The position numbers and the translations under genes were made by a program. Positions 24,301-53,175 of a stretch of DNA of 64,000 nucleotides are shown in pieces (the first letter of the stretch is position 1; every line of letters starts with the position of its first letter). Location of the stretch: assembly GCF_001640805.2 (NCBI RefSeq), contig NC_066838.1, positions 9,164,066 to 9,228,065 of the forward strand, written 5' to 3'. Source of the stretch: Lates calcarifer (lineage: Eukaryota > Chordata > Actinopteri > Centropomidae). The notes beneath the pieces are model-generated. The model made no database searches. It had not been told where the DNA came from and saw only the letters and a program-made list of their open reading frames with translations.

Positions 24301-26233
24301 TTCACCCAGAGCCTCCTATGCCACCCATATACTTGGAGGAGGCTAAGACAGACTGTACTGGGCCTGCTGCAGCTGTGTGCCCTTTTGTGGAGGCAGGGGG
24401 TGATAGGCAGGGGCATCTTCCCCATTCAGGGTACCTCAGTCCCAGGGATGGATGCAGTGGGCGGCCCAGTGAGGAGACAGGTGGGACATTGCTGCACACC
24501 GAACAGGAAAGGGTGAGTGTCTGGGTATTCTGTTTTCTTCAGATTCAAACGGTTTTATATCACAAAGTGGGACTGCATCATCATCTTGCTGAGACATCAG
24601 AAACTGGACTTTGGTATTAAAGTTGGGCTGAAAACTAAAGAAAGAGGGATGTAGCATTGTGACTGACTTGAGTGGCTGCATTTTACATTACTTATAGATG
24701 CTTTCATGGTGTTTTTGTAATTTGATTTCTGATTCTACCTCCCAAGGATCAAGCAGGAGCAGCAGGTGGAGTCAGAAGAGGAAGGAAAAGGAAACAAACG
24801 TAAATTGTCTTGTTAACAGTTCATTTCCCAGACATGAGCAAGACAGAATCAGAAAAAATAGAACTGCACTGTAATCTTCAATGCATTAGACAAACTTTTA
24901 GTTTTGCTGATCTTTCATTACAACTGTCCTATCAGATGTATTTGGCTACAGTACTAATGTGTTTCTTACTTTGTTGATCAGGCTACAGAATGTGTTAGAA
25001 GATTTCAGAGACATGGATGCTACAGCACTAGAGGAAACCAAGGCTACGGTAAGACTCAGTTCCCCTCAGTATCTCACAGGTTATTGATTTAATTATCAGC
25101 AGCGCTGGTTGCTGATTGTCTCTCACTGAACTGTTCTGAGTTAGACTCTTTCCAAGCCACCAGTCATGCTTTAAAGCATGGTGTATTTTATCCATGTTAA
25201 TGAGTATGCTGCTGTTAAATTTCCAACAGCTTGGCATATTTTTAGCCATGCTAGCAGCATGGCTGTAGGGATTGGTTTGGTGGTCAGCCTACCGGCCAGT
25301 CGGTCTTTAGGCCAGACTAAAATATGTCAGTATTTGATGGATTGCCTTTAAATTTCCTTCAGATGTTCATGGTCCCCAGATGATGAATTCAGCTGACTTT
25401 GATGATCCTCTCACTTTTCCTCTGGGGCCAACAAAATTTTTATTTGCCCAGTACTTTGGTTTATAACCAAATACCTGCAGAAAGCATTTTCATCAGCCTT
25501 AGCTTAGCTTTGTTTTTAGTACTAATTAGCAAATGGTAGTATGCTAACACCTTTAACCAACATGGTGAATATTAAACCTGCAAAGCACCAGCATATTAGC
25601 ATTGTGGGCATACTGACTTAACCATTTAGCTTTGTACAGCCTCACAGCGCTGCTAGCATGGCTGTAGAATCGTGACATTTTCATATTATCACATGGCTGC
25701 TTTACCAGTCCCTTCAGATTATTCACAGCAATCACAGTGTAGCACATAAAAAGTAATCTAAAAAAGAATCTCATAAAGAGTCTTTTTTCATAATAGAATA
25801 AAATATATAAAACATAAAGCAGATGGAGTTTCCCATTTCATAAATTGACCCTGCAGTGAGATTGTTTATTCAAGGTCAACAATTAATCTTTAACCTCAAA
25901 AAGCAGCAGGCTTCAAGTTTTTGTTCAGATTCCTTAAAAATGCAAATGCAGGACACTGAATCAGTGAAAGTTAGAGCATCAGTGTTCTGTAGTTTACACT
26001 GTTTTCTATACATGAAGTGTTTGCTACAGGGAAAGGTTTCTGCTTTGTGCTAGGAATCTGGGAGTGATTGTGCTGTTCTGACTGCAGTGGTAAAGTGGGC
26101 AGCTGGAAAGGAGATAAGCCCGATGTGACAGGAAGTTCTCTCTCTTGTTCCTTGTTCCCAGACAGCACTGCTGAAGCCTGAGAGGTCAGTTCGCGGCAGA
26201 AGGCGACGGGGCGCAAGGTCTCAGAGGCAGTGA
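15384..26233 (+). CDS. mbd6: Methyl-CpG-binding domain protein 6 (11 coding exons)
   Basis: MBD5 and MBD6 are chromatin proteins whose MBD-like domain binds the BAP1-ASXL (PR-DUB) complex more than methylated DNA. Coding exons: 15384-15499, 16313-16415, 16794-16965, 18549-20996, 21379-22395, 22778-22886, 22987-23132, 23739-24512, 24747-24799, 24982-25048, 26162-26233. The MBD covers about residues 15-80, with VPIGWQR at 22-28 and the cysteine block TCKCGLECP at 60-68. It is followed by the conserved KLCNHRRK motif. The 2448-nt exon encodes a Ser/Pro-rich low-complexity region with the family motif LLSAAAKAQ near 19596-19622. A glutamine-rich stretch lies in the next exon. The C-terminus has basic clusters ([17 protein letters not shown]). 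No PWWP domain is present, which favours MBD6 over MBD5, as does the position between stac3 and kif5a. The exons sum to 5077 nt, one too many; the extra base lies in the C run at 21489-21498. Without it there would be 1691 codons. Confidence 0.9.
18549..20996 (+). other. Giant low-complexity exon of mbd6
   Basis: This single 2448-nt exon encodes roughly half of the protein. Its translation is dominated by serine, proline, histidine, asparagine and glutamine and is likely disordered. The acceptor TTCCAG and donor GCAG|gtgagg are good. Long open frames on the opposite strand here are by-products of its biased composition. Confidence 0.85.
21489..21498 (+). other. Ten-C run causing a +1 frameshift in mbd6
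   Basis: Before this run the exon reads in the frame set by the previous splice junction. After it, the recognisable protein ([17 protein letters not shown]) continues in the next frame. Nine C residues would keep one frame through the exon. An assembly or sequencing error, or a length polymorphism, is the simplest explanation. A true null allele is possible but less likely, because the rest of the gene is intact. Confidence 0.85.
21718..21810 (+). repeat. Glutamine-rich CAG/CAA tract in mbd6
   Basis: A run of mixed CAG and CAA codons encodes a glutamine-rich segment of about 30 residues interrupted by S, E, L, D, T, H and N. Mixed codons make it less prone to expansion than a pure CAG tract. 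Confidence 0.8.
25244..25680. mobile_element. Dispersed teleost repeat in the last mbd6 intron
   Basis: The segment has hallmarks of a common fish interspersed repeat: GATGGATTGCC, GATGTTCATGGTCCCCAGATG, CTTTTCCTCTGG, CAGCATATTAGCATTGTG, and CAGCCTCACAGCGCTGCTAGCATGGCTGTAG (shown here only as parts of the block, split across 25310-25668). A second short copy of GCTAGCAGCATGGCTGTAG lies at its left edge. The family was not determined. Confidence 0.6.
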
Positions 26234-28780
26234 TTGGTGGAGGGAGCTGTCAGTCAGAGCTGTTCACCAATCGAAGGCAGCCACACGCCCCTCTTTCCCC
26301 CCTCCATCTCTCCACCATCATCACCACTGTTTAGACCCTTTTTTTTTTTTTAACTTCAACTGCACTAATATTATGTTGTTGTCATGTCAACCATTGTTAT
26401 GGCAACCACTATGAAAAACACATAGGAGAGAGATCTAGTCTGAAAAATTAATTTATAAAAAGTAAAAAAAAAAAAAAAAAACTGAAGAGAGTTTGTGGAT
26501 ACTTTTTCACTTAGGTCTTCTCTTAGGTCTAGTTCACAAAATAATGGTTGCTTGACATTGTGATCAGAGATCTGTTAATTATGGTTGTTGTTAGAATTAC
26601 GTCAGTGAGAAAACACAAAAAATAACAAGAGTACTGTTTTCTTCTCATCAGTGTGTAACTGTGAGTCAGGATAAAGCCCATCTACTTGAACGATGCTCTC
26701 TGTTGAAAGTGTGTCTGTACGTGTGTGGATGTGTCTTTTTACGTGTCTTGAGTGTGTGTTGGACAACAGTGCTATTGCTGAGCCCCTCACTGTCCAACTA
26801 TTAGTTGAATTTATTTTCATTTTAGTAAATGAGACCCTATCTGTAAGGTAAAGAGACAAAGCAGTTTTACTTCAAAGAGATGTTCTGCAAGGTGCTGGAA
26901 GAGAATAGAAGGAATAGACTTTTAAAATAATGTGGTTCACCCAATCAGCTTTCTCAGCCAGTTTACATCAACCACTTATGACACTTAAAAAAAAATCCTG
27001 ATTCCACATCCTGTGAGATTTTCCCTAAATGTACATCACTAATAATTTATGAAAAACATTTTTAAAATGAAGTTTTTTTTCCTACAACTCTCCGATTCAT
27101 GACATAATGCATCAGTTTCCCAACAGACAAGGAGAACTGTTACAAGTGAATCTTACACGCCTTGTTTTTTGACATTTGTGAGGGCCACAACAAATTGGGA
27201 ACAATTTAGGGAAAAAAAAAAAAACTTTGAGCACCATTTGTCCCACTTTGATAACCCACTTACATTTCACATGCTGTGTCATTTGTTGCTGTGAAGAACT
27301 ACTTGTAGCTGTGGTGTGATGGAGACTGTGTAATTATCTGTTGCATAACATTCACCCTGCCCCCCACCAGCCACGAAATAAATGTTTGGGAAAAGGATTG
27401 AAATTGAAAGGTTTGAAACAACATTTGCAGGAAGTCCTGAGTTTATAGAAAGTACAGTATGTCCTTTGATTGTCTGAACGAATGGCTGGAAAACTTAAAA
27501 CGCAGAGAGCGATGACGTCGTACGTGGATCTATTGAGTCTGTGTGTTACTGTGGATTTGGAGTAATATCCTCCCTCTGTCTCCTCATATCACTGTTTGAG
27601 CTCTCCTCCACACACTGCCCTGCCCCAAAAGTACTGGCATCTCTAGCTGTATTTAAAAAGAAAAAAAGAATAAAAAGTGAAAAAGAAAGCAGATTATGCA
27701 ATTTCTACACTTGGAGATTTGTACATATGTACAGTTAATGTGTTTTATTTTGATTTTATATTGTTAGAGAAAGAGACAAGAGAGAAAACAATTGTGAATT
27801 TTTCTGGGAATTGTAATTAAGTATTTTTCTCATTCTACCCCTTGCTTTCAATACTTATGTTTAAAAAAAGACGATTAAATTGTGGACTGTAGCTTTCTTT
27901 TTTATATGGGAGTCTTTTTTTATTTAATATTAAACTATTTACAGAAAATCTACCTTGTGTTGACTTCTGTTCAGGAAATGATGTGAGCAACTAAACTGAT
28001 CTATTTTATTTGAATCTGTCTTTTAACTCTTACATATTGTTGAATAAGGATTAAATTCAACGTTTGCATAACACTGTTTGCTGCAGAACAAAATGTATCA
28101 AGAAATCTGTAGTTATTTGTATCCTAAGGAACAGTCTCATAATAGTACCCTGTTCACTCCAAAGAGAGCCTTCTCGTAAACAGTACAATTTACTGTAATC
28201 TCCAACCTATGAGCAGGTGTCTCAGAGGTTCAGGTGTTGGGTCTCTACTCATGTTACCCCAGCAACAGTGATTAAGATATTGATTATCAGTGCAGAATTA
28301 TTGACCCACAAATCTCAGTTAATTACTTTAGTGAAGGATGTTTTCATATATATCTTTGTCTTTCAGAAAAGGTTTAGATGCAGATAAACATCTCGATTTT
28401 TTTCATAACATTTTATATATTTTTTTCATTTTGTATTTTTTTATTGTGTGGTCTTTGTGCTCATTGAGTGCTTTCCAGGTTGTGCACGAGGATGAAGATG
28501 TTTTTTTTAATGCCATGATAAGGTGTTTTCAGTTTTGACATTGTGCTGTATCATTCTTACCTCATCAGACACTGTAATGCTCCTTCAAGGTGAGGCCTAA
28601 ACTCATCCTTTAATCAATAGTCCTCACTTCCTTCCCATAATGGTTTCTTATGCCTTCCAAGAAATACAGTCAAGCGTAAGAGACAGGCCAAAACATGGCC
28701 GTGATGATTAGTCATTGCATCAGCGGGCATGGTGGCTGATTTACAAAAACTAATGAAGTGATCCTTCATGTCTCTGCTCG
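26234..28780. other. mbd6 3' UTR and spacer to kif5a
   Basis: The mbd6 3' UTR starts here. AATAAA motifs at 27377-27382 and 27669-27674 are candidate poly(A) signals. A runs lie near 26465 and 27215. No other gene was recognised before the kif5a promoter. Confidence 0.5.
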
Positions 28781-29417
28781 GATGTGACGCCGCAGCGCAG
28801 GGCCCTGGTTTCCGCCTGCCCGCGAGGATGCTGAGCTGATGATGCTGAGGCTGTTGGGTACCACTTTAAAGAGACGGATGCAGACCACGCCCTTCTTCGA
28901 CCCGCCTATAGAGGGCGCTGTGGCAACCAAAGCGGGCCGATCATCAGCAGCTTTACCTCACTGCCCTTCTAGCAGCATCTCACCTTCAACCGGCCAGACG
29001 CACATCCACCGCCGCGCCCGAAAAAGAGAAGAAAAAACACGCGAGAGAGAAAGACAGCGTCAGATCAGCCAGCGGAGGAAATCGAGCAACATCGGAGCCG
29101 GTTGTTTGAATAATGTAGGGCAGCGTTTGGCGATTTGACATCTAATTTAGCCTATCCCCTTCACTGCGACACGGAAACACCGTCCAGCTGCGCATAAATA
29201 AATCGCAGTCTCTCTAAGCCTGTCAGGATAAAACCGTCCAACCTCTCCGCCGACCTCAGAGTCCTCTCGACGTAGAAGGTCGTAGTCTTTGCGCAGCCCT
29301 CGTCGTTTATTTTGACGGTCAGATCAGGCCCCGATCAGCGTCTGATCGCCTCCAGCCTCAGCATCATCTCTCCCACCAGCAGAAAGCAGCATCCTTCCTC
29401 CTCCTTGAATCAGCGCA
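28780..29417 (+). promoter_or_regulatory. CpG-rich promoter and 5' UTR of kif5a
   Basis: CpG-rich DNA precedes the kif5a ATG at 29418. A TATA-like CATAAATAAA lies at 29193-29202, which would give a 5' UTR of about 190 nt. The 99-codon frame at 28839-29138 looks like a composition by-product and not a gene. Confidence 0.5.
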
Positions 29418-47192
<17,775 letters not shown>

Positions 47193-47230
47193 TGCCATGG
47201 TAACTAACCACATACACTGAGTCATACGCG

Positions 47231-47244
47231 CACACACACACACG

Positions 47245-47292
<48 letters not shown>
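47231..47292 (+). repeat. CA microsatellite after the kif5a stop codon
   Basis: A CA repeat of about 30 units with a few CG interruptions. It lies inside the proposed intron between exons 28 and 29 of kif5a, or in the 3' UTR if that intron is not removed. Confidence 0.95.
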
Positions 47293-47293
<1 letters not shown>

Positions 47294-48043
47294 TCTTTAT
47301 CAGTGCAGTTGCTTGGACCTGCTGATATGTTTCCAAGGGAAACTACAACATTTTAGTGCAGTAGTGTCCTTCAGCTTACATAGGGCGTCACAGTTAAAAG
47401 TCACGTTCCAAAGGTTATAAATGTCAAAGTTTAATTGTTCGATTGTAATGCAGCTGTGAGAGATGAGTTCAAAACTCTTTATCTTGATGCCTTCAACGAC
47501 AAATCTCACATCTCACAGAAACCTTAAACACTAAATAAACTCAAACTCACATAATTATTTTTACAGTCTCCATGTTGTTTTATACCAATTCCTCTTTTTC
47601 TGCAAATCTCAATTTTGTACCACCAAGAGAAGTTTTGGAAAAGTCGTCTTGCAACTGCAGTGATAATGCAGCTAAAACTGTAAATGTATTTGCTCACCTG
47701 TATTATCTTGTGCAGGTTTTAAGTCCATGCATACTCTGGCATGGCTTCATGAATGCAAGAGATTCAGTAAATCTTGTCTTTGCTGACCTCCAGTGGTTTA
47801 ACTTCTCACTTTCCTGGTGCTTAAGAAATGCAACAGAGCATGTTTCTGTTGGCAGCATACCACACCCATCACTGATGCTGGGTGTGGTTAGAGGTGAGAC
47901 CAGAGAGATCAGCCAAACACAGACTTTCAGCCCGGTGTTACTCGTTAACTCAGTCAATAATCACACTTTCAATACAACCTTACAACACAGCATGACTGTG
48001 TTTTTTCCAAACAATGACTTCCTTTCATTGTCTCTCTCTACAG

Positions 48044-50905
48044 AAGACGACCAAACACTGTACCAATCCAAGGACCCCAACCCCCCCTCCCATCTGCATG
48101 CAGCCTGTCTCCTCGTCCCTCCACTGCATCACAGATGAAGATGATGATGAAGATCTGTAGCCCTGTAGTCCTCTTAACTAGATGAAGCCCCTCCCCGCTC
48201 TTATGGTGACCACTCTCATCCTGCAGGTTTGGGGTCCAGTTCCTTTCAGTTCAGTCAGTGCTAGACATAAATTAAATCAGTTTTTTTTTATCATTATTAT
48301 TACAGAATGTCCACCACTAACAACCACAATTTGAAAAAAAGATAACATTAATGCTGATCACCTCCTGAGGTGTTTGAACTGAAGTGGGGCTGCCTCCATT
48401 CCTGCTTACTTAGTACACAAATGTTGTAAATAATAGTGCTGTATACTCCAGTAGAGGTTTTTCGACCAGCAACTGTTTGTGTGAATGCACAGCCTCCAAC
48501 ATCCCCTGAACTCATCTTCATAAGGGCATCATGTGGATGACATACTGTAGGCAGACATGACCTTTTTCTCTGTCGTAAATAGGAGTATAGTGTGTAACGC
48601 CGGCTTGTAACAGAAGACCCACACTCTGCATGCATGTCGCTTAGCGGGTTAGCTTTCAAATCTTTGCATGTGTCATGATTCCAGTCAGGAGCTGGTATGC
48701 TGTGAGCGAACCGTCTGATCGACCTCGACAGATGTCACAGAAACAGAGAGCTGGTTTCCCTTAATCCTGATCCAAGTCGTAGCGCACTAGATTTTCTATT
48801 TTAAAGTAAATTTTAGCCCAAGACTGGGTTGCCAAAAACTACATCTGGGTCTAGTTTTTATTTAAGAGAGGAGGACATCAGATGCAAAATGCGTGAGGGA
48901 AACCCAGCCCAGACGTTCAGTCTGTATAGAGGAAACCTTTTGTAATTGCTTTGATACTGTGATGTTGCAGCTGTAATGATGCCGTTGTACACTTCAGGTA
49001 ATGCTACCCACATCCATTTACTGTGGTTCCCTCCCTGCATTGCACCCACACCTTGTAAGTCTTCTTACCAGGCCTTAATAAGAGCTGATTTGTCATGATC
49101 AAACTAACACGCTGTCATAAGCATACATTTGTAATTACTACCTCTAGAGCTACTTATTATACACTTATCACAGTATACCAAGATATCATCTTTTCAAATG
49201 CTAAATACAAGCAGATCTTAGAGTTTCTAGTATAAGTCGCAACTTTAGTACACCGATATCTGTAAGTAGACTTAAATGCTCTTTTTAGAGCCGTAATTTT
49301 GTCCTGCAAATTCATACATACACAGATTCCATCTTCATTTTATAACAGGATCAGAGCTGGGCAGAAAAAGTTCCTACTGCAGGAAAGTAACCAAATGTTT
49401 GGGTTCACCACAGGTCAGATAGCGCCAAGTTCATTGTCAACATATGCTACACTGGATTTCAAACATTTTCCTAAACTTTTAAAAACTTTTAAGACAGAAA
49501 TGATGATGCCTGCATTGCTAGTCTTGATTAAAGTTGTAACATTGTTAACATAATTCCCCTGCCTTTGATTTTCAAAGAGAAGTTTAGTAACATCTCAGAA
49601 CCTGCTGGATGCTATTTGATGACTCAGTGTTTCTTAATCAAAAGTCCACTGATCAGGAAATGTCTGCAAACTAGTCCCCAGCTGAGCAGCCACCAGTCTG
49701 GCACTGTCAGTTTGACAGAAGCTTGTGGTCAGGTCGTGTTGTAATTCTTCTGTTAGAAATCCTGACCAACCAATCAGGATGGAGGAAAGCAACTTGTCTT
49801 AGGTTGGTAATGAACGGATGGATCAGCTTGGACTGAGTAGAGTCACTGAATTTAAGGTCAAGTAGTATGTCGTTCTTAAAGGAACCAAGAAGCTTTTGTG
49901 TGTTTTTGGGTAGGAAATGTAGGACCAAATTCAAATAAAAACGCAAAGGTTGATAATATTTTGAAGCTTAATGTGCCTTCTAAGATTATAAGTAACTTGC
50001 ATATGAATAAATGAGAGGGACCTAATTTGGATTTGCATTTATAGTTTACTTACACTTACACCAGACTATATATTTCAGATTTTCCTGAGTTTGATTGAGT
50101 CTCTATTGCAAAACTTCTGTGGGAAATTCAGTGTATCGTATCGCCTGACTGTGCTTATTCTAATTTAGCCGAGGTCGGAACTCAGTATGATCCTCCTCAG
50201 TCATCTGATCGTTAAGAGCGTCTTTCATGACAGCGCCATTAGGTCTCATGTTCTTTCTGGCATTAACAACATCTCAGGGCTTCACATTCACAATCACAGT
50301 GACCATGGGCCACCACCTCTGTCTTCCTCATCAACTTAAAACTATGTGATTGCAGATGAACAATCAGGTCAGCGTGTGTTCTTCGAGGCTTAGCAGGGGA
50401 ACGGGATTATAAATCTAAAATCTATTACAGAAATAACATCATTCTATACATATGTGACATTTCCATTCTAGCACATGACATAAAATAATCCCTCAGTCAC
50501 ACCCTGGTCAGACCCTACTGTACGTGTCCAAGCAGACCCTCTATTTGACATCATGTTTTAAGTGTAATAGATAATTTTAAAGGAGGGGGAACGTGTACTA
50601 TATTGTCACCTGCTGTTCCACTGTCTGATTTCAACATATCTAAAATTTATGTGCTATATATTGTTAATCTTGTAAGTAAAATAGCGTGCCATGACATAGT
50701 AAAATGCAAAAGAAAGGTACACGCTAACTTTGTTCAAAGAAATGTTTGTTTGATTTATTTCTGTATGCCAATACTGTAGCGTCAACATAATTATGTGAAG
50801 AATCACAGTGCAAACTTTCTGTATATATAGACTCATCACTATGCTGTACTGTATGTGAACCATTGTGTTGTAGTTAAAAGTTCAATAAACTTGTAGAAAG
50901 GAGTT
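48044..50905 (+). other. Probable non-coding exon 29 and long 3' UTR of kif5a
   Basis: A donor ATG|gtaact lies 7 bases after the kif5a stop (47200) and a strong acceptor (CATTGTCTCTCTCTACAG) ends at 48043. Joining them removes an 844-base intron with the CA repeat. The last exon would then run about 2.9 kb to the AATAAA at 50884-50889. The stop is too close to the junction to trigger nonsense-mediated decay. The total of 29 exons would equal human KIF5A. The 188-codon open frame at 47572-48138 is not a gene that I recognise. Confidence 0.5.
50884..50889 (+). terminator. Probable poly(A) signal of kif5a
   Basis: The context AAAGTTCAATAAACTTG is a canonical AATAAA at the end of a long AT-rich, gene-free stretch. 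Cleavage would be expected about 15-25 bases later. Alternative upstream sites are possible. Confidence 0.5.
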
Positions 50906-50909
50906 TGTT

Positions 50910-52880
50910 GAAGGGAATCACTTGGGTCCAAAGGATCATCTGAATCTCATGGATGATGTTTTAGAAAAAGAGGGTTGTCCCTCACTGTACACTGAAAATA
51001 GCTCCATCTAGTGGTTGCAGGAGGACATTAGAACCTGGATATAGATTAGATTCAATGAAAAGCCACTTTATTTGCTGACTGTTCCTCTTCTTTCAGCACA
51101 TCCTCTCTGAGAAGAAGCAGCTGCCTTCAACTCAAAGGGAAAAGGGACTTAATACAAACATATTTCCAACACAGGCTCAGTCTGCTTTTAAACAGTTTTT
51201 CAACACAATTCACAGTTGAGGAGAAGGAAATATCTCACTTTAAAAATATGTATTCTCCAGTATTCTCTTCACTGTATTAAATATGTGTTCATCTCCAGTG
51301 AAAACAGTGATTTGATTGCTATCAGTGACTGGTGGCTCTCTCTCTTTCTCTGTTGTTATCACAACCTCTGACCTTAACAGGAAATGAATTTTCAAACTAT
51401 GTTGTTAATGAGACATTAGCCACAAACTATGACATGAAAAGGAAGATAGTCACTGAATATGTTATGAATGATGTGACTGGATATGAAATGAAAAAGATAA
51501 CAAAATCAAAGAGGCAACAGTGAAGCACTGATATCATATATTTCCTGTAGGGTGATATGAGTGATGATTTCATGGTATAATGGGGAAAAAGATTCTTTTT
51601 AGTTGAATAAAATCAAGTAAATCAGCTTCCTGTGGGCAGTAGTTTACTTGATTATGGACAAGTAATGTATGGTTAAAAAATAGATAAAGAAAAAAAATTA
51701 TTCTTACGATTTACAACAGAGACCAATAAACTATACACTGACACTTTACTGTATCTTTTAAATAATAGACACTTACAATAAGTCATGTTTGCATGGTTTC
51801 AGGTGAAACCAAAAAAGATGTTTTTGTCATCATATATATGAGTAGGATGTCTCAGTACAATAAAGGTGGATCTGCAGGTGTATCTACCTTTAAAATATGA
51901 ATCTAAGAAAATCAGGATTTTAATTTCTCATCATTAAAACCCTGCAAGTCTGAGAGTGTAACATTAAACCCATTAATTCCTGTTCTGTTGTACTGTCATA
52001 GATTTACATCAATGGCAGCGATTCTCTGTGTAAATGTTGTAGTCAGCCACATTTCTCATATTCTGTGGAAATGATGAAAACCCCAGACGCTAAAGAAACT
52101 TCCTCTGTGCCCTCTCAGGCTATATTATAATAAGCTGCTCTTCATCGTTCCCATGAGAAAGGAAGCAGTGATGTAAACAGCAGCGGCATGTGAAGCATCT
52201 TCATACTGTAATCTGTGGTGTGTGTGTGTGTGTGTGTGTGTGTGTCTGATGCTGCATGTCCTTACAATAACACACATTCAGCTAATCAGAGATGATCAGG
52301 CTGGGATGTATCAGTACATAGATCTCTCAGACTTGCTGTGCGGCTTTAGACCTTACCTTACTTTTTCTCATCGTCACACAATCAATTCTTGGCTGAGTTG
52401 TGAGCTGATGTGTTTCGACTGACTGAAATGATGTAGGCTCTGTTAAGTTTTTGCTTCACGAGGACATTAGAAAGCCTGGCTTCTCCTAAAGTGCTAGCAT
52501 TCTTTTCTTGTCTCATTGTTCACTTACTTTTATAATTCATCCACTTGTTTTATAGCATGGTGCAAGAAGGACAAGAAAACATCAGGGCATCAATCAATCA
52601 ATACTCACTATTCAAATAAAGCACATATATGAAAACATTTATCTTGAGTAAAGAACAAAATAGGCAGTCTAACATTATTTATACTTGGGATTTTTACTCA
52701 CACATGTATGTGTCTATCAGAGCTGCAGTGTTACATTTGACTGATTGATTGTGTGAGAGAGTGATTCTACTTTATTTAAATTGGTCCCAGGCCAATGTCG
52801 AGTGGACACGTGATGTTCAGTATCCAGTATCCAGAAATGCGTTTTTTTCTAACGTTTGGTTTCATTCGCTTGTCTCTAAC
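50910..52880. other. Spacer after kif5a
   Basis: No gene was recognised. Sequence is AT-rich. A TG microsatellite occupies 52218-52245. Confidence 0.5.
52218..52245 (+). repeat. TG microsatellite
   Basis: About 14 TG units in intergenic DNA. Confidence 0.95.
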
Positions 52881-52899
52881 TCTGGAGGCTGTCCATTGA

Positions 52900-53175
52900 T
52901 TTCCACTAACTGAACGCGCATCCCCGCTGCGCGCTCCCGCTGCCTGGTGGATCACAACCCGGAGACTCTGCGGCACCAGGAGGACGTCGCACCGCTGACC
53001 CCGAACAACAGGAGCCAGGAGTCAGCTCCCACACACCTCCAGGTGGACACACACACACACACACGGACGCAGTTAGACGGACAGACGGAGCTTGGAGCCT
53101 CTAGTATCTCGCGCTGCTGCGGAATGTTCCTGCTCTAACTAACTCGCAGTCTGGACACGAGGAGCGACGCGCGAG
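52900..53175 (+). promoter_or_regulatory. CpG-rich possible first exon of an unidentified downstream gene
   Basis: CpG content rises abruptly compared with the AT-rich flanks. The region ends with a donor-like GCGCGAG|gtagag at 53176, fitting a non-coding first exon on the plus strand. The 63-codon frame at 52947-53138 contains a CA-repeat-derived HTHTRT stretch and is not recognisable. The gene it would belong to cannot be identified from this window. Confidence 0.4.

Noticed and set aside
28839..29138. 99-codon open frame upstream of kif5a
   Set aside because: It lies in the CpG-rich kif5a promoter and 5' UTR region, ends in RERERQRQ-type low complexity and has no recognisable domain.
47572..48138. 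188-codon open frame after the kif5a stop
   Set aside because: It crosses the proposed 3' UTR intron and its acceptor, shows no domain and has the composition of non-coding DNA.
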